Shown: in pieces, positions 55,912-64,000 of the stretch
How the letters are laid out: each line of letters begins with the position of its first letter
Position numbering within the stretch: the first letter of the stretch is position 1
Origin: Marilutibacter chinensis
GTDB lineage: Bacteria > Pseudomonadota > Gammaproteobacteria > Xanthomonadales > Xanthomonadaceae
DNA length: 64,000 nt
Assembly: GCF_021725675.1 (NCBI RefSeq)
Contig: NZ_JAKJPO010000018.1
Location: 1-64,000 of the forward strand
Reading direction: 5' to 3'
Position numbers and translations under genes: made by a program
The notes under the pieces: model-generated
Databases searched by the model: none
What the model saw: the letters and a program-made list of their open reading frames with translations, nothing else
What the model was told of the DNA's origin: nothing

Positions 55912-56091
55912 GCGGCTGACGCTGTCGGCACGGCGCCGACGGCAGGGACGGCGATCCGGACCCGCCGCATCCCGGCGGCGGTGTCCATCGAACACGCAAC
56001 GGGCCTGGTCGGGCTTCGGACGGAGGCGGCGCCATCCGCGCGGCGGACGACCTCTGCGATGCGACGTCCGGCACGGGCGCCGGGCGCCAGC

Positions 56092-56478
56092 CTACTCGGC
56101 CGCCGGCGTCACCGCGGGCTGCGCCGCATCCGCGCCGGCTCCGCCCCTTCGCGCCTCGACCCGCTGGGCGCGGCCTTCGAGCAACGGTCTGTCGCCTGCT
56201 TCATCGGCGGTGTTCGAGGCCGCGGCACGCAGGCGCTGCCGGTGCCGATAGGAGGCGTAGCAAAGCAGGCCGGCACCGGCCACGGTCGCGATCGCCACCG
56301 CCGGATGACGCCGCGCGAAGCCGCCGATCACCCGCGCGCCGGTGCGCAACGCTCCGATCTTGAGTCCGGCTTCGAGCCATTTCGCCGCATCGCTGCGGCG
56401 CAACGAGTCACCGACCGATCCCACCCATTGCTGGGCGCTCTCGGCGGCATGGCGTGCGTGTTCGGCGGTCCTGTTCAT
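56092..56478 (-). CDS. Small single-span membrane protein
   Basis: A 128-residue protein with an amphipathic N-terminal region rich in Ala, His and Arg (residues 1-55), one hydrophobic helix (HPAVAIATVAGAGLLCYASY, about 69-88) and an Ala/Gly/Arg tail. It resembles small helical membrane proteins of the YqjD/ElaB kind only in general plan, without a clear family. Start at 56478 is the ATG with GGAG (in GATCTCCACC read on the other strand) upstream. It stands alone between convergent and divergent neighbours. Confidence 0.55.
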   Translation of the reverse strand: MNRTAEHARHAAESAQQWVGSVGDSLRRSDAAKWLEAGLKIGALRTGARVIGGFARRHPAVAIATVAGAGLLCYASYRHRQRLRAAASNTADEAGDRPLLEGRAQRVEARRGGAGADAAQPAVTPAAE

Positions 56479-56606
56479 GGTGGAGATCCAGTGACGTGCG
56501 GGACCGGCAGTGTGCACACGACGATGTCGAACGGCCGTGAGCGGTTGCCGGCCCGCGACTGAATGCCGATCATGGTGCGGTCATCGCAGCTGCGCCGAGC
56601 CACCTC

Positions 56607-57284
56607 ATGATCCGAGTCCTGCCCGATGTCCTCAGCGCCGCGGAACTGCAGGCGGTGCGCGAGTTGCTGCCGCGGGTCGGCTTCGGCGACGGCCGGGTCA
56701 CCAATCCCGGCTCGACGGTCAAGCACAACCTGCAGGCGCCGCAGGAGGACCCGGCCAACGCGCGCATCGCCCAGCTCGTCCGCGACGCGTTGTTCCGCTG
56801 CGCCGAGCTGCGCACGTTCGCGCAGCCGCGGACGATGGCGCGCACCACCGTGGTCCGCTACGAACCGGGCATGGACTACGGGTGGCACGTCGACGAGGCG
56901 CTGTTCCCCTCGCAACCGCCGATCCGCAGCGACCTGTCGTGCACGATCTTCCTCAACGACCCGTCCGAATACGACGGCGGCGCGCTGACCATCCAGCTCG
57001 GTGCGCAGGAACTGTCCTACAAGCTCGACCCGGGCAGCGCGATCCTGTATCCGTCCACCACCATCCACCGGGTCACCCCGGTCACCCGCGGCGTGCGCAT
57101 CGCCGCGATCACCTGGCTGCACAGCTGGATCGCCGACAGCAACCGTCGCGAGTTGCTGGTGCAGCTGGACGAGGCGCGCGCCCTGATCGCGCGTGGTGCC
57201 GCCGGCGAGACCGAGCGCCAGCGCGTGCAGGTGCTGCTGGAGTCGCTGCGCACCAACCTGTTCCGGATGTGGTCCGACACCTGA
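56607..57284 (+). CDS. Fe(II)/2-oxoglutarate PKHD-type dioxygenase (PiuC/YbiX-like)
   Basis: A 225-residue protein of the PKHD hydroxylase family. It begins MIRVLPDVLSAAELQAVREL; the iron ligands are in WHVDEALF (HxD) and TIHRVTPVTRGVRIAAITW (distal His and the 2-oxoglutarate Arg). FLNDPSEYDGGALTI is also conserved. In pseudomonads the homologue PiuC accompanies the TonB-dependent siderophore receptor PiuA; no receptor gene is adjacent here. It probably hydroxylates a siderophore-linked or small substrate. Confidence 0.92.
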   Translation: MIRVLPDVLSAAELQAVRELLPRVGFGDGRVTNPGSTVKHNLQAPQEDPANARIAQLVRDALFRCAELRTFAQPRTMARTTVVRYEPGMDYGWHVDEALFPSQPPIRSDLSCTIFLNDPSEYDGGALTIQLGAQELSYKLDPGSAILYPSTTIHRVTPVTRGVRIAAITWLHSWIADSNRRELLVQLDEARALIARGAAGETERQRVQVLLESLRTNLFRMWSDT

Positions 57285-57348
57285 GCGCCTTCGCGCAGGC
57301 GGCCGGCACCGGCTGAACCCGCCGGCCCGGCCCAGGACCCGCGCGTCC

Positions 57349-58377
57349 TCAGGCGTCGCGGGCGAGGACCGCGGCCACTTCCGGGTGGCGTCGCGCCTGC
57401 GCCGCCAGCCATGCTTCCGCCGCCGCGATTCCGGAGGCGTTCCGCTGCAGGGCCAGTTCCAGGTCGTGACGACGGTCCCTCGGCCCGTACTCGTGCGCCT
57501 GCGCCTTCGAATAGCGCCCCCACACCGGCGAAGCCAGCGCCACCGGCACGCTGCCATCGTCGAGGCCGAGGTGCCGCGCGATCGTCGCCAGCGTCGGCCC
57601 CGGGGCTTCGAGCAGCGTCTCGAAGTCGACCCGCAGCACGCGCGCGCCATGGGGCCCTGCGGCCAGCGCGCCGAAACGCAGGCGCTCGGCCAGCCAGCCC
57701 ATCGCGCACTGCTCCGGCAGCGACATCGCGTGCAGGGCGAGGCCGTCGGCGAAGCCGCAGGCCTGCAGGTGGCGCAGGCGCTCGGGCGCGGCGCTGGCGG
57801 CGTCGTTCACCGAGTCCGCCGACTTGAACAGCGTCGCCAGCCACGGCCGCAACGGCATGTCGAGCAGGACCGCGCGCATCGCGGGATGCAGGTCGAGCAG
57901 GGGCCCGATCAGGCCGTTGCAGCTGCTGGTCGCCTTGACCAGGCTGCGCGTGCACGGCGGTAACGGCCGCGACCATGCCGCCCACGCCGCCTGCAGCAGG
58001 CGTTCGGCGCCATCCACCGACAGCCGCGCGTCGGCCTGGCCGCGGGTCGGCCAGGCCTCGGCCAGGATCCTGAGCGGCAGCGGTTCGCGCAGCGACTGCA
58101 GTTGCGGCCAGCTTTCCAGCAGGCGCGCGAGCAGGGTCGAACCGCAATGGCCGATGTGGAAGATCGCATCGGCCGGCATGGCCGTTCCCGGCTCCGCCTG
58201 CAGCCACGCCGGCAGCGGCAGCCAGCCGCCCTCGGGTTCGGCCGGCAGCGCGCGCTCGTCGAGGAAGGCGGCAGCGTGGCGGCGGGCCTGGCCCAGGCGC
58301 ACCCACAGCACGCGCTGGCCAACCAGGTCGAGGCGGAACGGCAGGAATTCGGGATCGTGCAGCGGCGACGGCATCAT
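57349..58377 (-). CDS. Sulfotransferase-like P-loop protein
   Basis: A 342-residue protein whose segment FHIGHCGSTLLARLLE, near residue 75, matches the 5'-phosphosulfate loop of sulfotransferases (RxGST type). It is followed by the LREPLPL block and RVDFETLLEAPGPTLATI, the usual C-terminal pattern of the Sulfotransfer family. It would move sulfate from PAPS to an unknown acceptor. It ends its upstream side 21 bases from the hrpB stop, same strand, so co-transcription is possible. The basic residue before the GST in most members is replaced by GHC. Confidence 0.72.
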   Translation of the reverse strand: MMPSPLHDPEFLPFRLDLVGQRVLWVRLGQARRHAAAFLDERALPAEPEGGWLPLPAWLQAEPGTAMPADAIFHIGHCGSTLLARLLESWPQLQSLREPLPLRILAEAWPTRGQADARLSVDGAERLLQAAWAAWSRPLPPCTRSLVKATSSCNGLIGPLLDLHPAMRAVLLDMPLRPWLATLFKSADSVNDAASAAPERLRHLQACGFADGLALHAMSLPEQCAMGWLAERLRFGALAAGPHGARVLRVDFETLLEAPGPTLATIARHLGLDDGSVPVALASPVWGRYSKAQAHEYGPRDRRHDLELALQRNASGIAAAEAWLAAQARRHPEVAAVLARDA

Positions 58378-58398
58378 CGCCGCAGTGTAGCGGGCGGC

Positions 58399-60948
58399 TC
58401 AGCGCGGACGCGGCTTGGCCCGGTGGGTGGCCTGCGCGGTCCAGGGGTCGTCCGGCCACGGATGTTTCGGGTAGCGCCCCTTCATCTCCTTCCTGACCTC
58501 CGGATAGGTGCGGTCCCAGAAGCCGCGCAGGTCGCGGGTGATCTGCAGCGGCTTGCCGCCCGGCGACAACAGGTGCAGGGTCAGCGGAATCCGGCCGTCG
58601 GCGATGCGCGGGCCGTCGGCGAGCCCGAACAGTTCCTGCAGCTTGACCGCCAGCACCGGCTCCACCGGCGCGTCGAGGGCGTCGTCCCAGGCGTAGACGA
58701 CCGGCCGTTCCAGTCCCGACGGCACCGCGATCCGGGTCGGCGCCAGCGCGTCGATCCGCTGCCGGGTGCTCCAGTCGGCGACGGTCTTCAGCGCCTCTGC
58801 GAACGCCTGCGGGTCGAGCGTGTCGAGCCGGGACCGGCCTTCCAGCGCCGGCCGCAGCCAGTCGTCCAGCGAAGCCATCAACGCCGCGTCGGACAGATCC
58901 GGCAGTGCTTCGGCCTGTTCCGGCAACCATGCGCGCAGGCAGCGCGTCCGCGCCCGCCACTGCCGCAGCCCCTCGCTCCACGGCAGCGCGTCGAGGCCGA
59001 GCTGGCGGACCGCATCGACCAGTGCATCGGCGCAACGCGACGGATCCGGCCGCGCCGAAGGCCGGCTGTCGAGCACGATGCGGTCGTAGCGCGACTCGCG
59101 TACCGCGGCGATGCCCCGCCGGTCGGCATCCCAGTACACCCGCTCCTCGCTGACGAAGCGCTGCGGGAATTCGCGGCGCAGGCGCGCCTCGTCCAGCGGC
59201 GCCGCGCGCAGGATCCGCGCCTCGCGCGCCTCGTCGCGCAGTTCGGTCACCACCAGCCAGGGCTCGCCGTACAGCGCACTGTCGTCGAACAGCCGGGCCA
59301 TGCGGCCGTTGGCGAGGGCGTAACGCAGCGGGTCGCCCGGGTGCTGGCGGGCGATCCGGTCCGGATAGGCATGCAGCAACAGGTCGCCGAGCGCGTGCGC
59401 CGGCAGGTCGGACGGCGGCGGCGCGTCGATCCGCATGCGGCGGCGCCACTGCTTCGCCGCCTGGTCGATCGCGAGCAGCGCCGAACGCGACGCCGCAGCC
59501 GGCAGCCGCCGTTCGCGGAACGCCGCCAACGCCTGCCAGCGCTCGGCCAGCGCGTCGCTCCGGGGCGCACCCGGCGACGGCCGCAACGGGTCACGCGCCT
59601 CGATCAGCGCGGCGAGGTCGCAGGCCAGCGCGATCTCCTCGCTGTCGGTAGGCGCGAGCAGCATCGCCGCCAGCCGCGGATGGGTGCCGAGCGCAAGCAT
59701 GCGTCGACCGGCCGCCGTGATGGTGCCGCCCTCCAGCGCGCCGAGCCGTTCCAGCAGCGTGTGCGCGGCGGCCAGTGCGCCAGGCGGCGGCGGATCGACG
59801 AAACGCAGCGCCTCGTCGCCCCAGGCCGCCAGTTCCAGCGCGAGCGCGGCCAGTTCGACCTGGACGATCTCCGGCCGTCGCTGCGGCTCCAACCGCTGCG
59901 ACTGCGGCCACAGCCGGTAGGCCCACCCCTCGGCGACCCGGCCGGCACGACCGGCTCGCTGGTCGGCCGAGGCCTGCGCGATCGCGACCACGTCCAGACG
60001 CGCGAAACCGCTGTTGGGGTCGTAGCGCGGCTCGCGGGCGAGACCGGCATCGACGACCACGCGCACGCCGGGCAGGGTGACGCTGGATTCGGCGACGTTG
60101 GTCGCCAGCACCACCCGTCGACGGCCGTCGGCGGCAGGCTGCAGCACCCGGGCCTGCTGTTCGACCGGCAGATCGCCGTGCAGGGCCAGCACCTCGACGC
60201 CGGCCCCGGCGGTCGCACCCACCCGCTCCGCCTCCAGCGCCGCCGCGACCCGGTCGATCTCGCGCCGGCCGGGCAGGAAGGCGAGTACGTCGCCGGGATG
60301 CGCATCCAGTGCATGCGCGATCGCACGCCGCATCTGGTGTTCGGGTTTCTCGTCGCGGCGCGCCGGGAAATGCTCGATCGCGACCGGAAAGCCGCGCCCC
60401 TCGCTCGACAGCCGCGGCGCGTCCAGATGCCGGGCCAGCCGGTCGCCGTCGAGCGTCGCCGACATCACCACGACGCGCAGGTCCTCGCGCAACTGCGCCT
60501 GCACGTCCAGCGCCAGTGCCAGGCCGAGGTCGGCGGCCAGATGGCGTTCGTGGAACTCGTCGAACAGCAGCGCGCCGATGCCCTCGAGGCCGGGATCGTC
60601 CTGGATCATCCGGGTCAGGATGCCCTCGGTGACGACCTCGATCCGGGTCGCCGCGCAGACCCTGTTCTCGAAGCGGATCCGGTAACCGACGGTCTGGCCG
60701 ACGTCCTCGCCGCGCTCGCGCGCCATGAACATCGCCGCCGCACGCGCGGCGACGCGGCGCGGTTCCAGCATCACGATGCGTCGTCCCTGCAGCCACGGCG
60801 CGTCGAGCAGGGCCGGCGGCACCCGGGTGGTCTTGCCCGCGCCAGGCGGCGCCTCCAGCACCAGCCGCGGGTGCGCCGCGAGGCTGTCGCGGACGCGCGG
60901 CAGCAGCGGATCGATCGGAAAGGCGGGCGTATCGTCGTTCGATTTCAC
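58399..60948 (-). CDS. hrpB: ATP-dependent RNA helicase HrpB
   Basis: An 849-residue DEAH-box helicase of the HrpB type. Motif I is APPGAGKTTRVPPALL, motif II DEFHERH, and motif III VVVMSATLDGDRL. Motifs IV-VI include VLATNVAESSVTLPGVRVVVD and QRAGRAGRVAEGWAYRLW. The C-terminal HrpB-specific region ends FWDRTYPEVRKEMKGRYPKH. Length fits the family (about 810-850). Its cellular role is poorly known in most bacteria; in some it affects mRNA processing. It begins 60 bases from the secreted protein gene. Confidence 0.95.
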   Translation of the reverse strand: MKSNDDTPAFPIDPLLPRVRDSLAAHPRLVLEAPPGAGKTTRVPPALLDAPWLQGRRIVMLEPRRVAARAAAMFMARERGEDVGQTVGYRIRFENRVCAATRIEVVTEGILTRMIQDDPGLEGIGALLFDEFHERHLAADLGLALALDVQAQLREDLRVVVMSATLDGDRLARHLDAPRLSSEGRGFPVAIEHFPARRDEKPEHQMRRAIAHALDAHPGDVLAFLPGRREIDRVAAALEAERVGATAGAGVEVLALHGDLPVEQQARVLQPAADGRRRVVLATNVAESSVTLPGVRVVVDAGLAREPRYDPNSGFARLDVVAIAQASADQRAGRAGRVAEGWAYRLWPQSQRLEPQRRPEIVQVELAALALELAAWGDEALRFVDPPPPGALAAAHTLLERLGALEGGTITAAGRRMLALGTHPRLAAMLLAPTDSEEIALACDLAALIEARDPLRPSPGAPRSDALAERWQALAAFRERRLPAAASRSALLAIDQAAKQWRRRMRIDAPPPSDLPAHALGDLLLHAYPDRIARQHPGDPLRYALANGRMARLFDDSALYGEPWLVVTELRDEAREARILRAAPLDEARLRREFPQRFVSEERVYWDADRRGIAAVRESRYDRIVLDSRPSARPDPSRCADALVDAVRQLGLDALPWSEGLRQWRARTRCLRAWLPEQAEALPDLSDAALMASLDDWLRPALEGRSRLDTLDPQAFAEALKTVADWSTRQRIDALAPTRIAVPSGLERPVVYAWDDALDAPVEPVLAVKLQELFGLADGPRIADGRIPLTLHLLSPGGKPLQITRDLRGFWDRTYPEVRKEMKGRYPKHPWPDDPWTAQATHRAKPRPR

Positions 60949-61008
60949 CCGCGCAAGGATACGGGCTGGGCCGGCGCATGCGCGCGGCGGCGCCGTCCGC
61001 CTGCCGCG

Positions 61009-61449
61009 TCAGCCGTCGTAGTCGCCGCAGCCGTACAGCACGCTGTCGCCGACGAGCAGCAGGATCGCGTGCGGATAGCGCGTACCGCGCCGGTCCTGGC
61101 ACGGTGCATCCGCGGCACTGGGCGCGATCATCAGCCTGATCGAGGGCGAGACGCCCTCGGCGCTGGCGAGTCCGTACTTGCCTTTCAGTCCAAGCCGGCC
61201 GAACTCCGGCTTCACCGACTCCAGCAGGCCGTCGCCCTTCGCCGGCCGCGACGTGAACTGCAGCGTGTAGACGACCTGGCCGGGCGAGATCCGGACCAGG
61301 CGGATGGTCCAGTCGGTATTGCCGCCCTGGAACGGGCGGGTCGAGAAGTCGTACCCGGACCCGTCGGCCGAAGCCGGAGGCACGTGACCGGAGGTCAGCA
61401 GCGCACAGATCGACAACAGAACGATGGCGAGGAATCTGGATGGATGCAT
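61009..61449 (-). CDS. Small secreted protein, YGCG family member 2
   Basis: A 146-residue protein with a signal peptide (start MHPSRFLAIVLLSICALL) and a mature beta-rich domain. Conserved-looking features shared with its tandem neighbour are RPFQGGNTDWTIRLVR, the Met-x-x-x-APS strand, Cys in DAPCQDRRGTRYPHAILL and the terminal VLYGCGDY. The F-x-x-GN-x-x-W strand and the final Cys pair resemble COG3650-type periplasmic proteins, some of which relate to lysozyme inhibitors. ATG at 61449 is preferred over 61461 because GGAG lies before it. Function unknown. Confidence 0.65.
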   Translation of the reverse strand: MHPSRFLAIVLLSICALLTSGHVPPASADGSGYDFSTRPFQGGNTDWTIRLVRISPGQVVYTLQFTSRPAKGDGLLESVKPEFGRLGLKGKYGLASAEGVSPSIRLMIAPSAADAPCQDRRGTRYPHAILLLVGDSVLYGCGDYDG

Positions 61450-61542
61450 CGGGGTCTCCATGATCGGGACGGTCCTGTCCTGCGGGCTTCGAACGCCGCT
61501 GCGGCCACGCTGTGAAAGGCCACCGGCTGCGGCGCACCCCGC

Positions 61543-62025
61543 TCAGTCACGTAGATAGCGGCCGCAGCCGTACAGGATCCGGCTGTCGTCGATGCCATGC
61601 GGGTCGGAACGTCCCACGCTGACCAGGATCGCCTGCGGATAGGCGGTTCCGGTGCGGGTCCGGCACGGGATCTCGCGCGTGGCCGGAGCGAGCAGGACCT
61701 TCATCGAACGCGTCCTGTCGTCGACATGCAGGGTTCCGGCAAGTCCGAACTCGCCGTGCATGCTGCCGATCAGGCCGTCGGGATCGACAGACCGCAACGT
61801 GCCGGTGGTGGTGTCGCCCCGGCCGGGCGGTTCGAACACGAAGATCGCCTCGCCCGGTCCGTATCGCTTCAGCACGATGCGCCAGTCGCTGTTGCCGCCC
61901 TCGAACGGGCGCAGCGGAAGATCGTGGCTGACGGCAGCAGGCCGGAGGTCCCCGTCCCCCGGCCCGGCAAGCACGCCGAGCGCGGCCATCCAGCCCAGTA
62001 CGAGCAGCAGGCGCACGCAGCGCAT
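61543..62025 (-). CDS. Small secreted protein, YGCG family member 3
   Basis: A 160-residue protein with a signal peptide (MRCVRLLLVLGWMAALGVLA). Its mature domain parallels the gene downstream: RPFEGGNSDWRIVLKRY, MKVLLAPATREIPC, GTAYPQAILVSVG and the terminal ILYGCGRY. The two genes are tandem duplicates about 93 bases apart on the same strand. AAGGAG lies five bases before the ATG. The two Cys residues probably form a disulphide in the periplasm. The YP-x-AIL and GCGR patterns again recall COG3650 members. Function unknown. Confidence 0.65.
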   Translation of the reverse strand: MRCVRLLLVLGWMAALGVLAGPGDGDLRPAAVSHDLPLRPFEGGNSDWRIVLKRYGPGEAIFVFEPPGRGDTTTGTLRSVDPDGLIGSMHGEFGLAGTLHVDDRTRSMKVLLAPATREIPCRTRTGTAYPQAILVSVGRSDPHGIDDSRILYGCGRYLRD

Positions 62026-62178
62026 CCCGGCTCCTTCCAACGACGGCACCGCGCCGTCTCCAGCGACAGGAACGCCTTCGCGGGCCGGCTGTGAAAGCGG
62101 CGGGCCGGCGTGTCGTCGGGCGGGCGCGGCCCCGAACGGTACACTGCGCGCTCCCGCACGTCCCGCGCAGCACGTTCC

Positions 62179-62982
62179 ATGCAACTGATCGACATCGGCG
62201 CCAACCTGACCCACGACTCCTTCGACCACGACCGCGACGCGGTGATGCAGCGCGCGCGCGCGGCCGGCGTCGTGCAGATGGTGGTCACCGGCGCCAGCCG
62301 CGAGCATTCGCCAAAGGCGCTGGCACTGGCGCAGGCGCATCCGGGCGAACTGTTCGCGACCGCCGGCGTGCATCCGCACCATGCCAGCGAATACACCGCC
62401 GAGTGCGATGCGGAAATGCGCGCGCTGCTCGCGCACGACGAGGTGGTCGCGGTCGGCGAATGCGGGCTGGACTACTTCCGCGATTTCTCGCCGCGGCCGG
62501 CGCAGCGGCGCGCGTTCGAGATGCAGTTGCAGACCGCCGCGGACACCGGCAAGCCGCTGTTCCTGCACCAGCGCGACGCGCACGACGACTTCGTCGCGAT
62601 CATGCGCAACTTCGAGGGCCGGCTCGGCCGCGCGGTCGTGCACTGCTTCACCGGCAGCCGCGAGGAACTGTTCGACTACCTCGACCGCGACTGGCACGTG
62701 GGCATCACCGGCTGGCTGTGCGACGAACGCCGCGGCCTGCACCTGCGCGAACTGGTGAGGTCGATCCCCGCCGGGCGGCTGATGATCGAGACCGATGCAC
62801 CCTATCTGCTGCCGCGCACGGTGAAGCCGGCGCCGTCGCATCGACGCAACGAACCGATGTATCTGGCCCACATCGTCGAGGAACTGGCCCGCGATCGCGG
62901 CGAGGACATCGCCACCACCGCGGCCAACGCGACCGCGGCCACCCGCGCGTTCTTCGGACTGCCGGCTCCGCCGCAGGGCTGA
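62179..62982 (+). CDS. tatD: TatD-family deoxyribonuclease
   Basis: A 267-residue TIM-barrel metal-dependent hydrolase beginning MQLIDIGANLTHDSFDHDRD. Metal ligands lie in TAGVHPHHAS, VGECGLDYFRDFSPR, FLHQRDAHDDF, VVHCFTGSREEL and ETDAPYLLPRT. The sequence is closest to Escherichia TatD itself rather than YcfH or YjjV (start IDIGANLT). TatD has 3'-5' exonuclease activity and acts in repair of oxidised DNA. The start at 62179 is set by this N-terminus. Confidence 0.94.
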   Translation: MQLIDIGANLTHDSFDHDRDAVMQRARAAGVVQMVVTGASREHSPKALALAQAHPGELFATAGVHPHHASEYTAECDAEMRALLAHDEVVAVGECGLDYFRDFSPRPAQRRAFEMQLQTAADTGKPLFLHQRDAHDDFVAIMRNFEGRLGRAVVHCFTGSREELFDYLDRDWHVGITGWLCDERRGLHLRELVRSIPAGRLMIETDAPYLLPRTVKPAPSHRRNEPMYLAHIVEELARDRGEDIATTAANATAATRAFFGLPAPPQG

Positions 62983-63045
62983 CCGCACCGGCCTGGCGCT
63001 TCGCCGCAGCGCCTCGCGTGCCGACGGGCGGCTCCGGCCAGCGGC

Positions 63046-64000
63046 TCAGTCCGCCCGTATCGTGCCGCTCTCGCCGCCCGCCGTGGCCGGCACCGGCACG
63101 TCGCCGGCGTGCGGCGTGCAGCCGGACGCCAGTCCGGCGTCGACCCAGGCCCGCACGAACCGCCGCACCGGCGCCAGCTCCGGGCGGTCGCCGAGCGTCG
63201 GCGCCCAGCGTCGGTCCAGCTCCGCCACCGCCTGCGGCCGGCCGGCACCGATCTCGCCGAGCATCGCGATCAACAGCATCTGGTCGCGGACGTCGCCGGC
63301 CACCGACGCGGCCGGCAGCTCCAGCACCTCCAGCGCGTGCGCGCGCATCGCCTCCGGGTCGCGCTGCGCGGCGGCGCGGTAGCCGGCCATGATGCTGGTC
63401 ACGCCCGGCATCGCCGCGGCGTCCGCCGGCAGCCATTGCGGCTGCGCCCAGACCGCGGCCAGGTCCTCGGCCGGCAGATGGCCGATCGTGCCCTTGGCCA
63501 GCGACGCCACGCCTTCGCTCCAGGTCTGCAGCAGCGCCGGGTTCCCGCCCAGATGCTGCGAGGTCAGCAGCAGCGCCGGGAGGGCACGGGCCAGGTAGGG
63601 TTCGTGCCCGGCCAGCCAGGGGTCGAGGCGGCCGGCGGTCATCGTGCGCACCGATGCCGCGGCGACGCCGTGCCATTCGCTGGTCCAGACGCCGGGGACC
63701 GGCTGCAGACCCGGCGCCAGGCCGATCGGCCGCCGGCATTCCAGCACGTCGAGTACCGGCATGCCGTTGGTCGCCATGCGCAGCAGCAGGTCGGCCTCGC
63801 CGTCCATGTAGCGCGCGATCGGCCCCAGGTGCGAGACCGTCGGGTAGTAGTCCGAATGCGGGGCGACGCCGGTCATCTCGACATAGGCGTGGATCAGGTC
63901 GGCGCCGCCGATGCGGCGCAGGCGCAGCTGCTCGGGACTGTCCAGGCCGACACGCTCCAGCTCGGCGCGGATCGCGCCGTCGAGGTTGTTCCAACGCGCC
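63046..64000 (-). CDS. Spermidine-synthase-like protein, C-terminal part (runs off the window)
   Basis: The frame is open from the stop at 63046 to the window edge, so at least 317 residues are present and the N-terminus is missing. The visible part has GVAPHSDYYPTVSHLGPIARY, a segment like those found downstream of the synthase fold in fused membrane/spermidine-synthase proteins of xanthomonads, then about 230 helical residues without a known motif. An internal Met at 63876 is not the likely start because upstream codons read smoothly (WNNLDGAIRAELERVGLDS). The assignment is tentative. Confidence 0.5.
   Translation of the reverse strand, partial: ARWNNLDGAIRAELERVGLDSPEQLRLRRIGGADLIHAYVEMTGVAPHSDYYPTVSHLGPIARYMDGEADLLLRMATNGMPVLDVLECRRPIGLAPGLQPVPGVWTSEWHGVAAASVRTMTAGRLDPWLAGHEPYLARALPALLLTSQHLGGNPALLQTWSEGVASLAKGTIGHLPAEDLAAVWAQPQWLPADAAAMPGVTSIMAGYRAAAQRDPEAMRAHALEVLELPAASVAGDVRDQMLLIAMLGEIGAGRPQAVAELDRRWAPTLGDRPELAPVRRFVRAWVDAGLASGCTPHAGDVPVPATAGGESGTIRAD

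Noticed and set aside
63046-63876. Complete 276-residue gene starting at 63876
   Set aside because: The frame continues upstream to the window edge with coding-like sequence, so the Met at 63876 is internal and the gene is partial.

Overview
The window is a very GC-rich chromosomal segment of a gammaproteobacterium, most likely of the Xanthomonadaceae/Lysobacteraceae (Lysobacter, Luteimonas or a relative). This rests on codon use, on rsmG-parA-parB synteny, on a monomeric isocitrate dehydrogenase, and on protein and dispersed-repeat types that I associate with that family. No rRNA or tRNA gene and no insertion sequence was recognised. All functional calls were made by reading; no database search was possible.

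Layout. 1-6400: rpmB-rpmG, a glycan/lipid group (DUF4279, NAD-sugar epimerase, GT2, LAB_N membrane protein) and rsmG/parA/parB, all on the minus strand. 6.6-14 kb: phosphopantetheinyl transferase and adenylate-forming enzyme (divergent), a GlsB/YeaQ stress membrane protein, a lactonase-like metallo-hydrolase, an HPP protein, an AhpD-like/flavin-ferredoxin pair divergent from a LysR regulator with a nested palindrome between them, and xth with a hexanucleotide tandem repeat just upstream. 14-14.8 kb: a gene-free block with three strong hairpins. 14.8-25.3 kb: coniferyl-type aldehyde dehydrogenase, gamma carbonic anhydrase, a TonB-C-like lipoprotein, then a tightly overlapping membrane/AAA operon (RDD, SpoIIM, DUF4129, DUF4350, MoxR, with DUF58 following) and a small secreted protein.

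25.5-38.7 kb is a complete type I-F CRISPR-Cas locus. It runs on the minus strand: cas1, cas2-3 fusion, csy1, csy2, csy3, cas6f, a leader with a perfect IHF consensus and a terminator-like hairpin, then 76 repeats and 75 spacers (73 distinct). Cas1, Cas2-3 and Cas6f retain their key residues, so adaptation, crRNA processing and interference all look intact. Base composition is visibly less GC-rich than the flanks, which suggests acquisition as a block.

39-64 kb: icd, a DUF4344 metallopeptidase, a lipid A modification pair (EptA-type phosphoethanolamine transferase and PAP2 phosphatase) divergent from a two-component system, GST, an M20 peptidase divergent from an Lrp regulator, a diaminopropionate ammonia-lyase-like enzyme, a second LysR, a lipoprotein methyltransferase, rluE, a hybrid kinase, a PKHD dioxygenase, a sulfotransferase-like protein, hrpB, two tandem secreted paralogues, tatD, and a partial spermidine-synthase-like gene at the edge.

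The least described items are two small paralogous ORFs sharing an MSIYxDLLFLHG start, a three-member family of small secreted proteins ending in YGCG, the RDD/SpoIIM/MoxR operon, and the structure of the CRISPR leader and array.
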